Assembly (NCBI RefSeq): GCF_024763615.1
Contig: NC_077223.1
Span: 17,732,001 to 17,796,000 of the forward strand
Reading direction: 5' to 3'
DNA: 64,000 nt
Origin: Phlebotomus papatasi
Lineage: Eukaryota; Arthropoda; Insecta; Diptera; Psychodidae
How positions within the stretch are numbered: position 1 is the stretch's first letter; each line of letters opens with the position of its first letter. Below are positions 53,001 through 60,372 of the stretch, in pieces. The translations under genes were made by a program, and so were the position numbers. The notes below the pieces were generated by a model, which saw only the letters and a program-made list of their open reading frames with translations, had not been told where the DNA came from and did not search any database.

Positions 53001-54070
53001 GACCAAAAAATTTTGGAAAAATAATTTTTGGTCAGCAAAATACCAAATTTTGTTTACGAAAAATTGAAATAGTTCATAATGCATTCAGAACACCTTTTAG
53101 ATCAATAAAATTCTATGAAATCAAAATTCGCGTTCCTTAATGGCCCCCGCACACCTTTTAGATCGGGAAAATTTCATGAAGTCGAAATTCGGACCCTCTT
53201 CTTAAGTCTTCTTAAAAGTTTTACATGTGTCTGTCTTAGTCTTTCACGCTCTTCTTCTTCATTTAAACATCACTACAAATTAAATATAGTTCAGTCCGTG
53301 CAGTCCAATTTCGAGACCGATAGAGTGGAATAGACTTATGCAAATCTTTCGATAATGAAAGGGACACGAATTTTGATTTGATAAAATTTTACCGATCTAA
53401 AAGGTGTGCTGCATACATAAAGACCCAAAATTGGCTGAACTAAATTTAATTTGGTGTGATATTCAAAAGAAGAAGAAGAAGAAGAAGAGTGTGACAGAGT
53501 AGAATAGACATATGCAGAATCTTTAAGAAAGAAAGGGATGTGAATTTTGACTTTACAAAATTTTCCTAATCTAAAAGCTGTGTCGGAGAGCCTACTACTT
53601 AATAATTGTCAATTCAGGGGAATTCAACTGAAGTTAGATCTCTAATTCTCTAAAATGAATCTTTTACAGCTCATCGGGTATTTGATGATCACAATCGTCA
53701 TGGGATTCGTCTGACAAGTTCACGGAGAATCGATGTATATGGCTTTGGTATTGTTGTAAAGGAGGGAAAGTCAATCTATGGCAAGTGTTCTATGTGGGAT
53801 CCAGAGTATGGCTTCCATTTTCCCGATGTCAAGCCAGATGTACGCAGAAAATTGTGGGAAAACTATGAAATAGTCTATGTTATCTTCAAACATTCACTCA
53901 CCTTGGAACCATCGACATCCTACGAATTGTCCTTCTTCAATTGTGCCAATGTTTGCTGCGTGGATGAAATTGTGCGGGAATCCGTGAGGAAGGAAGAGAT
54001 CACATTTCATTTTGAGAAATTCCAAGATTTTGCCGCAATTCCCGCCATTCTCTACCGAATTCTCCGTTAG
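40688..54070 (+). CDS. BTB-BACK-PHR-like protein, 3 exons, 434 aa
   Basis: Exons 40688-41050, 43395-43935 and 53670-54070 join in phase to 434 codons plus TAG. The BTB domain spans about residues 16-121 (MADMTFLVG, IPGHRLILAA, FLEYCYTG). The BACK domain follows at about 122-260 (NCLRLIHKCQEHLAENIGEV). After a linker, a C-terminal region at 314-433 resembles a PHR domain: it opens with IDVYGFGIVV and ends AIPAILYRI. BTB-BACK-PHR proteins of the BTBD1/2/3/6 type commonly act as substrate adaptors for Cullin-3 ubiquitin ligases; that role is inferred from the family. The copy is diverged from typical BTBD proteins. ATG 40688 is the first in-frame ATG; the frame is open further upstream but without an ATG. 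Intron 2 carries the retrotransposon. Confidence 0.85.
41051..43394 (+). other. Gene 2 intron 1
   Basis: 2344 nt. The 3' part is occupied by a pogo-like element (42382-43339) that ends 55 nt before the acceptor. The first 1.3 kb shows nothing I can name. Confidence 0.75.
42382..43339 (+). mobile_element. pogo/Tigger-like element with HTH_psq remnant, copy 1
   Basis: 958 bp bounded by GGGGAAGTGTGCCGAATTTC and GAAATTTGGCACACTTACCC, with TA at both borders. Inside, near 42856-42954, one frame reads YEKEDVEKVLEEFRKDKLLR, the pattern of a psq-type helix-turn-helix at the N-terminus of pogo/Tigger transposases. The catalytic DDE part is absent, so it is an internally deleted, non-autonomous copy. 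Relatives: 44163-52836 (interrupted) and 61446-61865. Confidence 0.75.
43395..43935 (+). CDS. Gene 2 exon 2: BACK domain
   Basis: 541 nt, phase 0 in, phase 1 out, acceptor CTTTTGCAG and donor GTGAGT. Reads straight on from the BTB exon into the helical BACK region and a linker. Confidence 0.9.
44258..44387. mobile_element. hAT-like MITE 1 (CAGAGGTGTGC ends)
   Basis: 130 bp from CAGAGGTGTGCAAGAAACCG to the complement ...GCACACCTCTG. The 8-bp sequence ATCTAGAA lies on both sides (44250-44257 and 44388-44395). 8-bp duplications and CAGAGGTG-type ends are typical of hAT elements. Confidence 0.85.
44396..44521. mobile_element. hAT-like MITE 2, adjacent and in opposite orientation
   Basis: 126 bp from CACAGGCGTGCTAAAACCG to GCACACCTCTG. 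It shares its left 8-bp flank (ATCTAGAA) with the first MITE, and has CTCTAGAA at 44522-44529 on the right. Its interior is the complement of the first copy. Confidence 0.8.
44656..44660 (+). repeat. Target site duplication (left) of the retrotransposon
   Basis: ATGCT directly before the 5' LTR, repeated at 52633-52637 after the 3' LTR. Confidence 0.9.
44661..45123 (+). repeat. 5' LTR (463 bp)
   Basis: Begins TGTTGCGAGCGCAACA, itself a perfect short palindrome, and ends TTTTTCCCAAT. It lacks the common terminal CA. The boundary is set by the 5-bp duplication and by comparison with the 3' LTR. An AATAAA word at 45104-45109 could serve polyadenylation. Confidence 0.95.
45129..45146 (+). other. 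Primer binding site, Lys-tRNA-like
   Basis: TGGCGCCCGACGC starts five bases after the 5' LTR. It matches the complement of tRNA-Lys 3' ends (TGGCGCCC core), the primer used by many gypsy-type elements, with divergence further in. tRNA identity inferred. Confidence 0.7.
45558..47480 (+). CDS. gag: Retrotransposon Gag, 640 aa
   Basis: First in-frame ATG at 45558; the frame is open a few codons further upstream without an ATG. The N-terminal third is mixed-charge. A Gag core lies in the middle, from about LQLKDWGIRFSGDRKGK to ALFEELDEE. The C-terminal part is a Ser/Asn/Gly/Arg-rich low-complexity stretch followed by a zinc knuckle CIHCKSNSHNVRSC (C-x2-C-x4-H-x4-C) and a second four-cysteine cluster (CFKCGKIGTIYGLCPVC). 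Gag forms the particle and packages element RNA. It ends at TAG 47478-47480, overlapping the pol-frame open region by about 34 nt. Confidence 0.9.
   Translation: MEDFNPKFLSEEQLDWELQARGIKWPASLEETRDLLKVAIAGGNPLFPVEGDAKKIRDDTLQVIKKFREQVGNIEVLFSKQVEIFTMFQHIENKLKFTSDPRDPKNALYGPALAELANFRQQFREQLKNYAASGKVGGAIPRPASPVQKTKRLKSPKKSLFSDCYVQEKKKVPFEKPTSKLSASSESFVPEFLKHPHLNLSQDRRDTFDIPNIGSTVSQPQDRPQSQFVTVEQFNVQNAQIKGLENILKNIQDSMEQLRLSCAGRRSRSSSRSSSVHSGEFRDSQPQNLSRHYPFPTPAPRRLKPLQLKDWGIRFSGDRKGKKAKIFLRDVERMAMIQGVSLQEVVWSIRLLLSDGAETWYDSFSEYLLSCTWEEFREKFLSAFCNLESDFAIRKKIEDRKQGVGENAEVFLASMLALFEELDEEISEVEKVRLIRRNLHYSLSNALLLYEIPILAELSQKLKLIERNRSYAFLDRPRNVRFNEIGSFQESSTNNSESLARTSDQRGRSGGNNSSSWGNSRQSGRGGGRNSSSRDNGRNGGRNTNSSSIQRQGGGSNSSNGAEGTSQSSNSNPNSNLNSNSNPNSQFRKNSCIHCKSNSHNVRSCPTRPKYLCFKCGKIGTIYGLCPVCNPQQGEPNATQ
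47447..47480 (+). promoter_or_regulatory. Gag-Pol overlap, candidate -1 frameshift region
   Basis: The pol frame is open from 47447, just after a TAA, and the gag frame stops at 47480. Pol is in the -1 frame relative to gag. The run GGGGGAA at 47456-47462 is a possible slip site, though not a textbook heptamer. Internal initiation at ATG 47525 is the alternative. Confidence 0.45.
47525..50653 (+). CDS. pol: Retrotransposon Pol: protease, RT, RNase H, integrase
   Basis: 1042 codons from ATG 47525. Protease motif LLDSGAS at residues 75-81. Reverse transcriptase about 235-410 with FLDD at 373-376. RNase H with D523, E563, D589 and D632. Integrase zinc finger H707, H714, C744 and C747. Integrase catalytic triad D777, D837 and E872, with 34 residues between the last two. 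A C-terminal SH3-like strand set (YELEDL) ends the protein; no chromodomain is seen. All active-site residues are present and no stops interrupt the frame. It is probably made as a Gag-Pol fusion by -1 frameshifting. Confidence 0.95.
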   Translation: MDDSNDQDLISFVDTINVNSNTVGDLIQFESDNESLISDDSVPPSEVESFIIYPNGENRPYIKVKIFDIEEAMALLDSGASQSILGCGCMNLVKILKLVPRTSNIVVRVADGSTYLSTKVVDLMITFNGRTELIPTLLVPEISIPFTLGMDFWHAFGIQPVLLNALSTVPDSQDNQILLSQSERLELEKSIKNFLITTEDFFGCTDILKHTIDTGDNPPVRKPSYPVPYHLLPAVDIEIQRLVRMGVLREVSFSPWNSPPNIQMKKSGKIRICIDARGLNKVTIRDAYAIPNLESIINRIESSKYLSSIDLSDAFLQIPLDEESQIKTSFAIPGRKMYCYRRMPFGLVNSPMTMARLMDMVIGCDLEPNVFCFLDDIIVLTQDFESHLKILNEVAGRLKKANLSINLEKSKFCMSELDYLGYTLSTQGLSTNDGKVQAICNIPVPKTPKALRQFLGMAGWFRRFIPNFASISAPLTDLLKGNPLRIEWSPEADRGFSELKQLLVSAPILKLPDYSQPFIVRADASDVGAGGVLVQGVGNEEGVICYISRKFTAAEQKYSTTEKEALACLFCLRRFSQFLLHTKFTLETDHSALQWILSQKQARGRIGRWLLEFQQFDFDIVHRPGKSNVIADFLSRNVNTISTREDKWYASLYDQVSKSPSSLPEYKLEDGRLYKYIRYKTPLGTYSFRWRCCVPKGERQAILQKYHDDPTSAHFGFFKTFRRITEYFYWPCLRTDVRNYIRKCETCKKSKAPNYDLTPPMGNHVVASRPWEHLSADFIGPLVPSTMGHRFILVLIDKLTKYVLLYPLRNSTANSVIKILSQNVFPQFGVPRVLLTDNGSSFKSAQLQSFLRNLGVAQWFTSGYTPQANPTERANRTIVTAIRSYIGSKHTNWPKYLAEIGMAMRSSVHDTTQFSPYYLNFGQNMISHGDEYTHSDANTIPSIEERIKELKLARQKAMDRSKKCHESSKKRYDLRKKPGRFSVGDVVYRRSFVLSDANKKIQAKFCPWVKSKVLSVHGQTYELEDLNTHRKAVFHRKDIKPG
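50654..52169 (+). other. Long 3' non-coding region of the retrotransposon
   Basis: About 1.5 kb between pol and the 3' LTR, with no env-like ORF. It contains a hairpin element (51779-52008). The bases just before the 3' LTR are CCCCGGGGTGTG rather than a clear polypurine tract, so the second-strand primer site is not obvious. A G-run lies at 52115-52121. Confidence 0.7.
51779..52008. mobile_element. Hairpin MITE inside the retrotransposon 3' region
   Basis: The arms GCTGTCTACACATATGAGCA and TGCTCATAGTGTGTAGACAGC are inverted, extended by complementary A/T runs. The central word TTTCACTAGTGTAGAG resembles the ends of the composite element at 32116-33048. The target duplication is unclear. Confidence 0.65.
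52170..52632 (+). repeat. 3' LTR (463 bp)
   Basis: Reads base for base like the 5' LTR as far as I can compare by eye. Followed by ATGCT (52633-52637). Confidence 0.95.
53467..53488 (+). repeat. AAG microsatellite
   Basis: About seven tandem AAG/AGA units in gene 2 intron 2, 180 nt before the last exon. Confidence 0.8.
53670..54070 (+). CDS. Gene 2 exon 3: PHR-like domain and stop
   Basis: 401 nt, phase 1 in, acceptor CTTTTACAG, stop TAG 54068-54070. Encodes the PHR-like C-terminus with SIYGKCSMWDPEYGFHF and LTLEPSTSYELSFFNCANV. Confidence 0.9.
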
Positions 54071-54117
54071 GTATTCATCTTAGATGACAATCTTGTTTAG
54101 TCACTGTGGGGGAGAAT

Positions 54118-54123
54118 AATAAA
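54118..54123 (+). terminator. Candidate polyadenylation signal of gene 2
   Basis: AATAAA 48 nt after the gene 2 stop codon. Another AATAAA-like word occurs near 54221. Confidence 0.55.
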
Positions 54124-54651
54124 TGTGTGATAATGCTTTTAAGATTACAAGCGATAAAAACCGTCACAGACGTCAGTAAGCAAACTTTAAGCTGTATTTG
54201 ATATATTTCTACAAGGATTAAATAAATAAGTTATTGTATGACATACACGTGGATCTTTTTCTAATCAAATATCAAAGTGAAAAGCGTTGATAAAATTTAT
54301 AGAGAAAAAGAGGTCAATGGATCATTGTTTGCTATAACAGCTATAATTTTCCAAAAGACTATCTCAAAACCGCTTTTATGATGTTTTTGGACTAACTTTT
54401 TCAAAGTATGAAACCTTTGTCTTTATTAATTAAAAACCTTTTCGTCGTTTTCTTAAGCCACATCCTCAATCAAAGAGTGAGTTATTCTGCTATAAAAAAT
54501 TTTACAAAAAAATCGAGACAGATTCTTAAAATAGAATAATCATTGATAAGGCACGCTCAGCCTACAGTTCTTAAGATCATTTATAAGTAACACTGATATT
54601 ACGAAGAAATAGGTAGACAGGTCAGTAATGGAAAAAAGTCAATTAACAACC
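54124..54651. other. Intergenic sequence
   Basis: About 530 bp downstream of gene 2 with no recognisable gene or repeat. Confidence 0.4.
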
Positions 54652-54880
54652 CTTATGCCCTCGACACACTTACGACTTAAGCCGAGAGATGACTTAGTGG
54701 AAAATGATAGAAATGTACTTTAACCCTTTAAGGACGAGAAGGTCAAAAATTGAGGTCAGAAAAAATCATTTTTTTCTAAGTTTTTAGAGCAAAATACAAC
54801 TTTTAAAGGGTTAATCATTAGTTCCAATATAATTACGCTAAGCCATCTGTCGGCTAATCCTCAGGTCTGTCAAAACCCTT
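54652..54880. repeat. ACACACTTACGACTTAA family, copy 3, holding a nested TTAA MITE
   Basis: Starts ATGCCCTCGACACACTTACG then ACTTAAGCCGAGAGA, matching 1149 and 8074. The right part (CTAAGCCATCTGTCGGCTAA) is a degraded complement. A CCCTTTAAGG MITE sits inside. Confidence 0.6.
54724..54810. mobile_element. TTAA-flanked MITE, CCCTTTAAGG family, copy 2 (87 bp)
   Basis: Begins CCCTTTAAGGACG and ends CTTTTAAAGGG, with TTAA on both sides. The shortest family member here. Confidence 0.75.
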
Positions 54881-55277
54881 ACTGTGCTATCACACTAGGA
54901 CTTTTTCAATTTGTAAATTCAATTTAATTTTCAGATGAATTGTTCCTATGCGTTATTTTACATTAACGGCCAATTAAATTGATAGATCTTCACATATTTA
55001 TTAATATAAACAAATGCTTGGTCCATCAAAACCTGTTCAAATATGTTGAAATAGGATAAACTTGGTTGCTCAAATTAATGTGAATTTAGCAAATTAAAAT
55101 GTTAAAATTGCTTATTGATTTCTATTTTATTGCTGTTAAACAAGTAGTATTTTGAACCAAATTATTATTATTGTATTTATTTACTCTAATTTAATATTAT
55201 TTGTGACCAAAAAATAAGATAAGTACAGTGATTTAGTGATAAAGTTGTACGGGAATGAAGCTTCAGTATCGGGAGTA

Positions 55278-55489
55278 GGGGAAAGTGCACATGCTTTTTA
55301 CGATCCCAAGCTTTACAATGACTAAATTTTTCGTATGTTTTTCAATAAATGTGACTTATCTCATCCATATTTTAAAAACTAGGGGAAATTGTCTCGTTTT
55401 TAAAATGCGGAGTCGCATTTATTCAGAAACATAGGAAAAAATTAATCATTATAAAGCTTGGGATCGTTCAAAGCATGGGCACTTTCCCC
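55278..55489. mobile_element. Foldback MITE, GGGGAAAGTG family, copy 2
   Basis: 212 bp, ends GGGGAAAGTGCACATGC and GCATGGGCACTTTCCCC, TA at both borders. Same arm words as the copy at 8756. Inserted in the left arm of the 54884-57962 element. Confidence 0.8.
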
Positions 55490-55664
55490 TAATTTGCTAA
55501 GTTCATCCAAAACCATTCGAAAGAAATTATTGTGCCAAAAAAGCTCTTGTTTATATCTTCTCTGTGGACTTCACACAGATTTTCAAAAGGACTATATGAG
55601 AGTTGCTTCAGGAGCCCCATTTACCTACAACTCTTTCTTCTGATTTTGGGGATCGTTCTACATA

Positions 55665-57220
55665 CCGTCGTTGCGGGTGACTTTGCACTCGGGGGGTGAC
55701 TTTGCACTCTGCTGTCCGTAAGACTTTCATAAATTCTAGCACTTATTGATGGTCTTCGCCGATCCGGTCTACCATGTCAAAGTATATAGGGATATGTTAT
55801 GTACCAAGTAAGGTACAATGATCCCCAAAAGGATTCTTGTAGTTGCAGTAACAGTCAATGAAATGCTAATATAGGTATTTTGTCAAAAAATGCCTCCGTG
55901 AAAAAGTTATCTGAAGGTGCAATTCCAAAATCGATTTCAGAATAGTAAATTGCCCAAATCCAATCTAAATTTATCTGGCTAGAATAATCCACTTCGATTT
56001 TGTTGATTATTTTTATTAAAATATATTTTTTTTCCTACTATCTTCCTAAGAACACATGATTTATGTTATAAAATTGCATATATTGGTCTTTCTAAAGCTT
56101 TATTATAGAAGTATTTGGCTAAAAATTATCCAATTTTGTGCAAACTTAAGATAAAATGACCGAGATCTACAAGATGGTATGGTCGCCATCTTCATTTGAC
56201 GTTTCTGTCCGCCATTTTGAATAACTGTCAAAACAAAAAACTTATCCGATTGAGCTGAAATTTTAGTATGTTGTAGCTGATGTCAAGGCCTTTTCAGAAC
56301 ATATATAAAATCCGACCTAGGTCAAGTGATTGCCTAGATATAGGGGCTCCAAGTTCTAAATTTTGACATTTTCATGAATACAGAACTACAGGGAGCTTCT
56401 TTTATCAAAACTATCACAAAAAAGACAGCGCGATCGTTAGGCGATGAGATCTAACAAACAAACAAAAAGAAAAGTAATGTTTTTGTTTATAACAGCGCAT
56501 TATTTGAGAATCTTAAAAACTGTTTTCGCAAAGGTGAAAAATAAAAAAAATTAATTAAATGCACTTTTCGTTTATTTTTTTTAATTATATTAGAGTAAAT
56601 AAATATATAAAATTAATGCCCCAACCATATCTAATGGTTACTAAGGCATTTCGTTTAGGTTTCAAATATTGAAGATTAAAAAATAAAGACCGCCAAAATG
56701 TGAGTATTACAAAATTTTAAACTTTGAGCCTCTGTATCTAGGTAAATACTTGACGTAGACTGGAACATAAATATGTTTTGAAAAGGTCTTGACATCAGCT
56801 ACAACATACTAAAATTTCAACCCAATCGGACCAGTTTTAGGGTTTGACAGTTATTCAAAATGGCGGACAGAAACGTCAAATCAAGATGGCGACCACGTCA
56901 TCTTGTAGATCTCGTGCATCTTACCCTTAGATATGAAGATCTTCATTGTCGTTTATTATCAGAAATTGTTGTTTTTTTAGTATTTATTAAAAAGTGCAAA
57001 GTCACCCGCACCTTATCCCAAGTGCAAGCCTTTTTTCTTGATTTTGTTTAACATAGTAAAATTTTATAAAATTAATGTTAGTGGCACAAAATCCATTCAT
57101 TAGCAACTGAATACAAATAATTTTACCCATTCACCCCCCTCCTTTCACTTTAACTATCCACTTTTAGAGAGTAAAGTTGAAAAACAGCGAAAAAACGTGC
57201 AAAGTCACCCGCAACGACGG
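55665..57220. mobile_element. TA-flanked element with CCGTCGTTGCGGGTGACTTT ends
   Basis: The left end CCGTCGTTGCGGGTGACTTT and right end AAAGTCACCCGCAACGACGG are perfect inverted repeats; TA borders at 55663-55664 and 57221-57222. 1556 bp with a large nested palindrome (56147-56929). A fragment with a similar end occurs near 18843. Confidence 0.75.
56147..56929. mobile_element. Palindromic element with arms around ATCTACAAGATG
   Basis: The left arm CGAGATCTACAAGATGG, CATTTGACGTTTCTGTCC, GCCATTTTGAATAACTGTCA pairs with its complement at about 56840-56915. The centre is AT-rich. A partial copy occurs at 58561-59053. No coding sequence beyond short spurious ORFs. Confidence 0.7.
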
Positions 57221-57254
57221 TAACACAAAAGTGACTTATAAGACATTTTAAGTA

Positions 57255-57567
57255 CTATCAAACGTTTTCCGGAGTCCATCACAATCAAAAATCTCGCGGC
57301 ACTATTTAAAATTACGCAAATTTCTTGCAAAATTTGTCCTGGCTTTGAGAATTTTCAAGTAAATCCTAGATATCTTAATGCTCAATTGGCTCAATTGAAT
57401 TTAAAATTAAAAAACCTGAAAAATCCTAGTATGATAGCACCATTAGATTTCTAGAATTTATTTTAAAATTATCACAGCCAGAACATATTTTGCAAGAAAT
57501 TTGCTCAATTTTAAATAGTGCAGCGATATTTTTGATTGTAATGACTCCGGAAAATGTCTGATAGTAT
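57255..57567. mobile_element. Foldback element with TACTATCA...TTTTCCGGAGTC arms
   Basis: The left arm TACTATCAAACGTTTTCCGG pairs with the right arm CCGGAAAATGTCTGATAGTA. Further pairing covers AATCAAAAAT and TTGCAAAAT words. It contains a CCTAGTATGATAGCACCA word like the outer element ends, so the nesting history is complex. Confidence 0.6.
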
Positions 57568-57962
57568 TCAAAATTTGTCACTTATCTGTTATGCAGAAGG
57601 ACCCCCAATAAAACCAGAATGAAGGGTTATAGGCAAAGGGGCTTCCGGAGCGACTCTCATACAGTCTTGTTGAAAATCTGTATGAAGTATGAAGTCATAT
57701 ACACAGGTGATTTCTTGGCACATTAATTTCATACGAATGACTGGAGGATTTTTTGCTAAATTCAAATTAATTTGAGCAACCATATTTATGCTATTTTAAC
57801 ATATTTAAACGTATTTTAGCGGACCAAGTATTAGTTTATATCAATAAATAAGTGAAAAACTATAAATTTAATTGATTATGAATGCAAAATAACGCATTGG
57901 AACAATTCAACTGAAAATTAATTTGAATTTATAAATTTAAAAAATCCTAGTGTGATAGCACC

Positions 57963-58560
57963 GTTTCCGTAAATCAAGCAAGAAAAGGTTTCACCTTCGA
58001 TCACAGAAGCTGGGATTGTAAGTAAAGAATCCCAGAGCTAAAATTACTGCGCACCAAAGTCTTTATTAAATTATTATCACTTCTTATCATATTGTAAACA
58101 TTTTTAAAAGGGTCACACGTGACTATATAACTTTCAAGTGCAAAAGAATCAGAATATTTTAGGATTCTAATTAGCAATAAATACTTACAAACAGAAAACA
58201 TATAAATTATAATGTAAAAGCAAAATATTCATTATACTTTAATTTTTTTTGTTTATTAATAATAATAAAACTTCATGAATGATAAAAAAAATAACTAATG
58301 AGTTATTTTGCTTAAGAGCTTTATTATTCATTTATAACATTTTTGCATATTATTTTAATTAAATGTATAATTTAATTTTAAATATGCAAATTTTTTGTAG
58401 GATGTTGATTAAATTCTGAACTTACATAAGACATTATTGGATAAAAATAGTCAAATTGGTTTGTAGTTGCAGCATATGCTGAGGTTCGGAAAAGTTCAGT
58501 AGGGGAAAGTACTCTCCCTTGGACGTTCATGCTTTCGAATAATGTGAATTTTCTTTTCAC
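57963..58560. other. Intergenic sequence
   Basis: AT-rich, no ORF with a domain. The word AGGGGAAAGT at 58501 may be another scrap of the GGGGAAAGTG family. Confidence 0.35.
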
Positions 58561-59053
58561 AAAAAAAGACAGCGTTATCGTTAAGCGATGAGATCAAATA
58601 TACAAACAAAAAGAAAAGTAATGTTTTTGTTTATAACAGCATATTATTTGAGTATCAGGAAAACTGTTCATGCAAAGACGAAAAAAATAAAAATAAATAA
58701 ATGCAATTTTCGTTTATTGTTTTAAATTATGTAAGAGTAAATAATTGTATAATTATTTACTATTTTATACTTATTTACTATTTATTGTATTGGGTGCTAA
58801 GGCATTTCGTTTAGGTTTTAAAATTCAAGATTAGAAAATAAAGATCGCACTGTATCCTAGGTAAATACTTGACGTAGACTGGAACATAGATACGTTCTGA
58901 AAAGGTCTTGAGATCAGCTACAATACAACATACTAAAATTTCAAGCCAATCGGATAAGTTTTAGGTTCCGACAGTTATTCAAAATGGCGGACAGAAACGT
59001 CAAATCAAGATGGCGACTACGTCATCTTGTAGATCTCGTGCATTTTACTCTTA
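58561..59053. mobile_element. Partial copy of the 56147-56929 palindrome
   Basis: Shares AGACAGCG, AAAAGAAAAGTAATGTTTTT, AGGCATTTCGTTTAGGTTT and the whole right arm (CAAAATGGCGGACAGAAACG) with the element at 56147. The left arm is missing. Confidence 0.7.
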
Positions 59054-59208
59054 TAGATATTAAGATTTTCATTGTCGTTTATTATCAAAACTTGTCGGTT
59101 GAGTCGGTAGTGATACTTATCACTTTCGTCAGATTAGTATCACAATATCCTTTTGAGAACATTTCAAGAAAAAATTTGACGATTTCAAACAATTTTCCTT
59201 CCACTTAA

Positions 59209-59739
59209 CCCTTTAAGGACGATTGGAACACCGGTGTCCCATAAAGAAAATAATTTTTCCTGACTACCTAAAGTTATTTTTTCTTTATGTTTGTACGTAA
59301 TTGCAAAGTAGAAGTTTGAAGGAATCTAGGATATTTTTTGGAAGTCTCTTTGCTATTTAGTACAGCTATTTGCTATATATAGTAAATTTGTAAGATCAAA
59401 AATGAGGAATTTTTAAATCCTCATAATGAAAATTAATTTTAAATATTTTTTATAATTAAAATTTTTTTTAAGCAAAACCTTTTTGGGAAAATAAACTACA
59501 ATATTCAAACATAATATTTTTCATTAGATTGAAAATTATCATTCATTGGTATTGTCAGAAAAGTTACTTAATTTTTTGGGCTGTTTTTGTCCCTATCGTT
59601 CATAGAGGAAAAAAATACACCGAATCAGACTCTGTTGGATTTTCTAAGGTTAGATGTAAGACCTTTTACTGATTTTGTTTATCGGTTTCATTTTTATTGC
59701 TGATTTTCGGTCCGCGAAAACTGTATCGTCGTTAAAGGG
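59209..59739. mobile_element. TTAA-flanked element, CCCTTTAAGG family, copy 3 (531 bp)
   Basis: Starts CCCTTTAAGGACGATTGG and ends TATCGTCGTTAAAGGG, with TTAA at 59205-59208 and 59740-59743. The longest member here, without a transposase ORF. Confidence 0.7.
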
Positions 59740-59743
59740 TTAA

Positions 59744-60372
59744 AAAGCAATAATTCAATTAAAAATCAAAAATTTATAGAATTTTCTCTAAACTTGTGGA
59801 AAAACTAAGAAATGCGATAAGGTATCTCAAGTAGAGATCGCTAGGTTAGAAAATTTTTTGGATTTTTTTATATATAGAAAAATATATAATATCAACTCTT
59901 TTCCAGTAAAAAAAATCCTCTGAAAATTTTGATAGAAGAAAATATAGAATTGATTTTAAATACACAAAAAATCAGAAGATTACCAAAGATAAAGTTACGA
60001 TATTTGCTGATGGAAGTGATTGATTTGCCTTCCTAATTATTCCATAGTGAAAATGCAACAAAAAGATTTTCAATACAACAAACAAAAAAATTTAATAACT
60101 AGAACGACTAGAACATATTTTTTCAATTACCTCTGCAAATTTATGGATTTTTTATCTGAATAATTTAAGAAGCCATCAGCATAGTAAATAATTAAATAAA
60201 TTCGTTAATACTTTGAATTAAATTGCTTTTAGAGATAATCATTAATTGATGGGACAATCACTCGAATTTCCGTTATAATTTTGGCAGTGTCCATCAATCG
60301 TCAGGGCAGTTGTGAAGTTTTTGTGATATCCTCAAGAAAAAATTGTGTTTAGTCTCGTGCAAAAGCAAGAAA
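59744..60372. other. Intergenic sequence and probable gene 3 promoter region
   Basis: No gene recognised. The TCAGG at 60300-60304 (73 nt before the gene 3 ATG) is a weak initiator candidate. Confidence 0.3.

Larger units (their letters stand above)
43936..53669 (+). other. Gene 2 intron 2
   Basis: 9734 nt, of which about 8.67 kb (44163-52836) is a pogo-like element containing two hAT-like MITEs and the LTR retrotransposon. The last 830 nt contain a short AAG microsatellite at 53467-53488 and no other named feature. Confidence 0.85.
54884..57962. mobile_element. Large inverted-repeat element with GTGCTATCACACTAGGA ends
   Basis: The left end GTGCTATCACACTAGGA and right end TCCTAGTGTGATAGCAC are inverted repeats, and the homology continues inward (GAATTGTTC...TGCGTTATTTTACATT; TTTGGTTGCTCAAATTAAT; GACTATATGAGAGTTGCTTC) through about 55090 and 55495-55655, pairing with 57598-57962. 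The interior is filled by other elements at 55278, 55665 and 57255. No transposase recognised. Confidence 0.65.

Noticed and set aside
56860..59208. Two ORFs starting MADRNVKSRWR (56860 and 58984)
   Set aside because: They share their first residues because both start in the same arm of a palindromic repeat; they diverge afterwards and have no domain.
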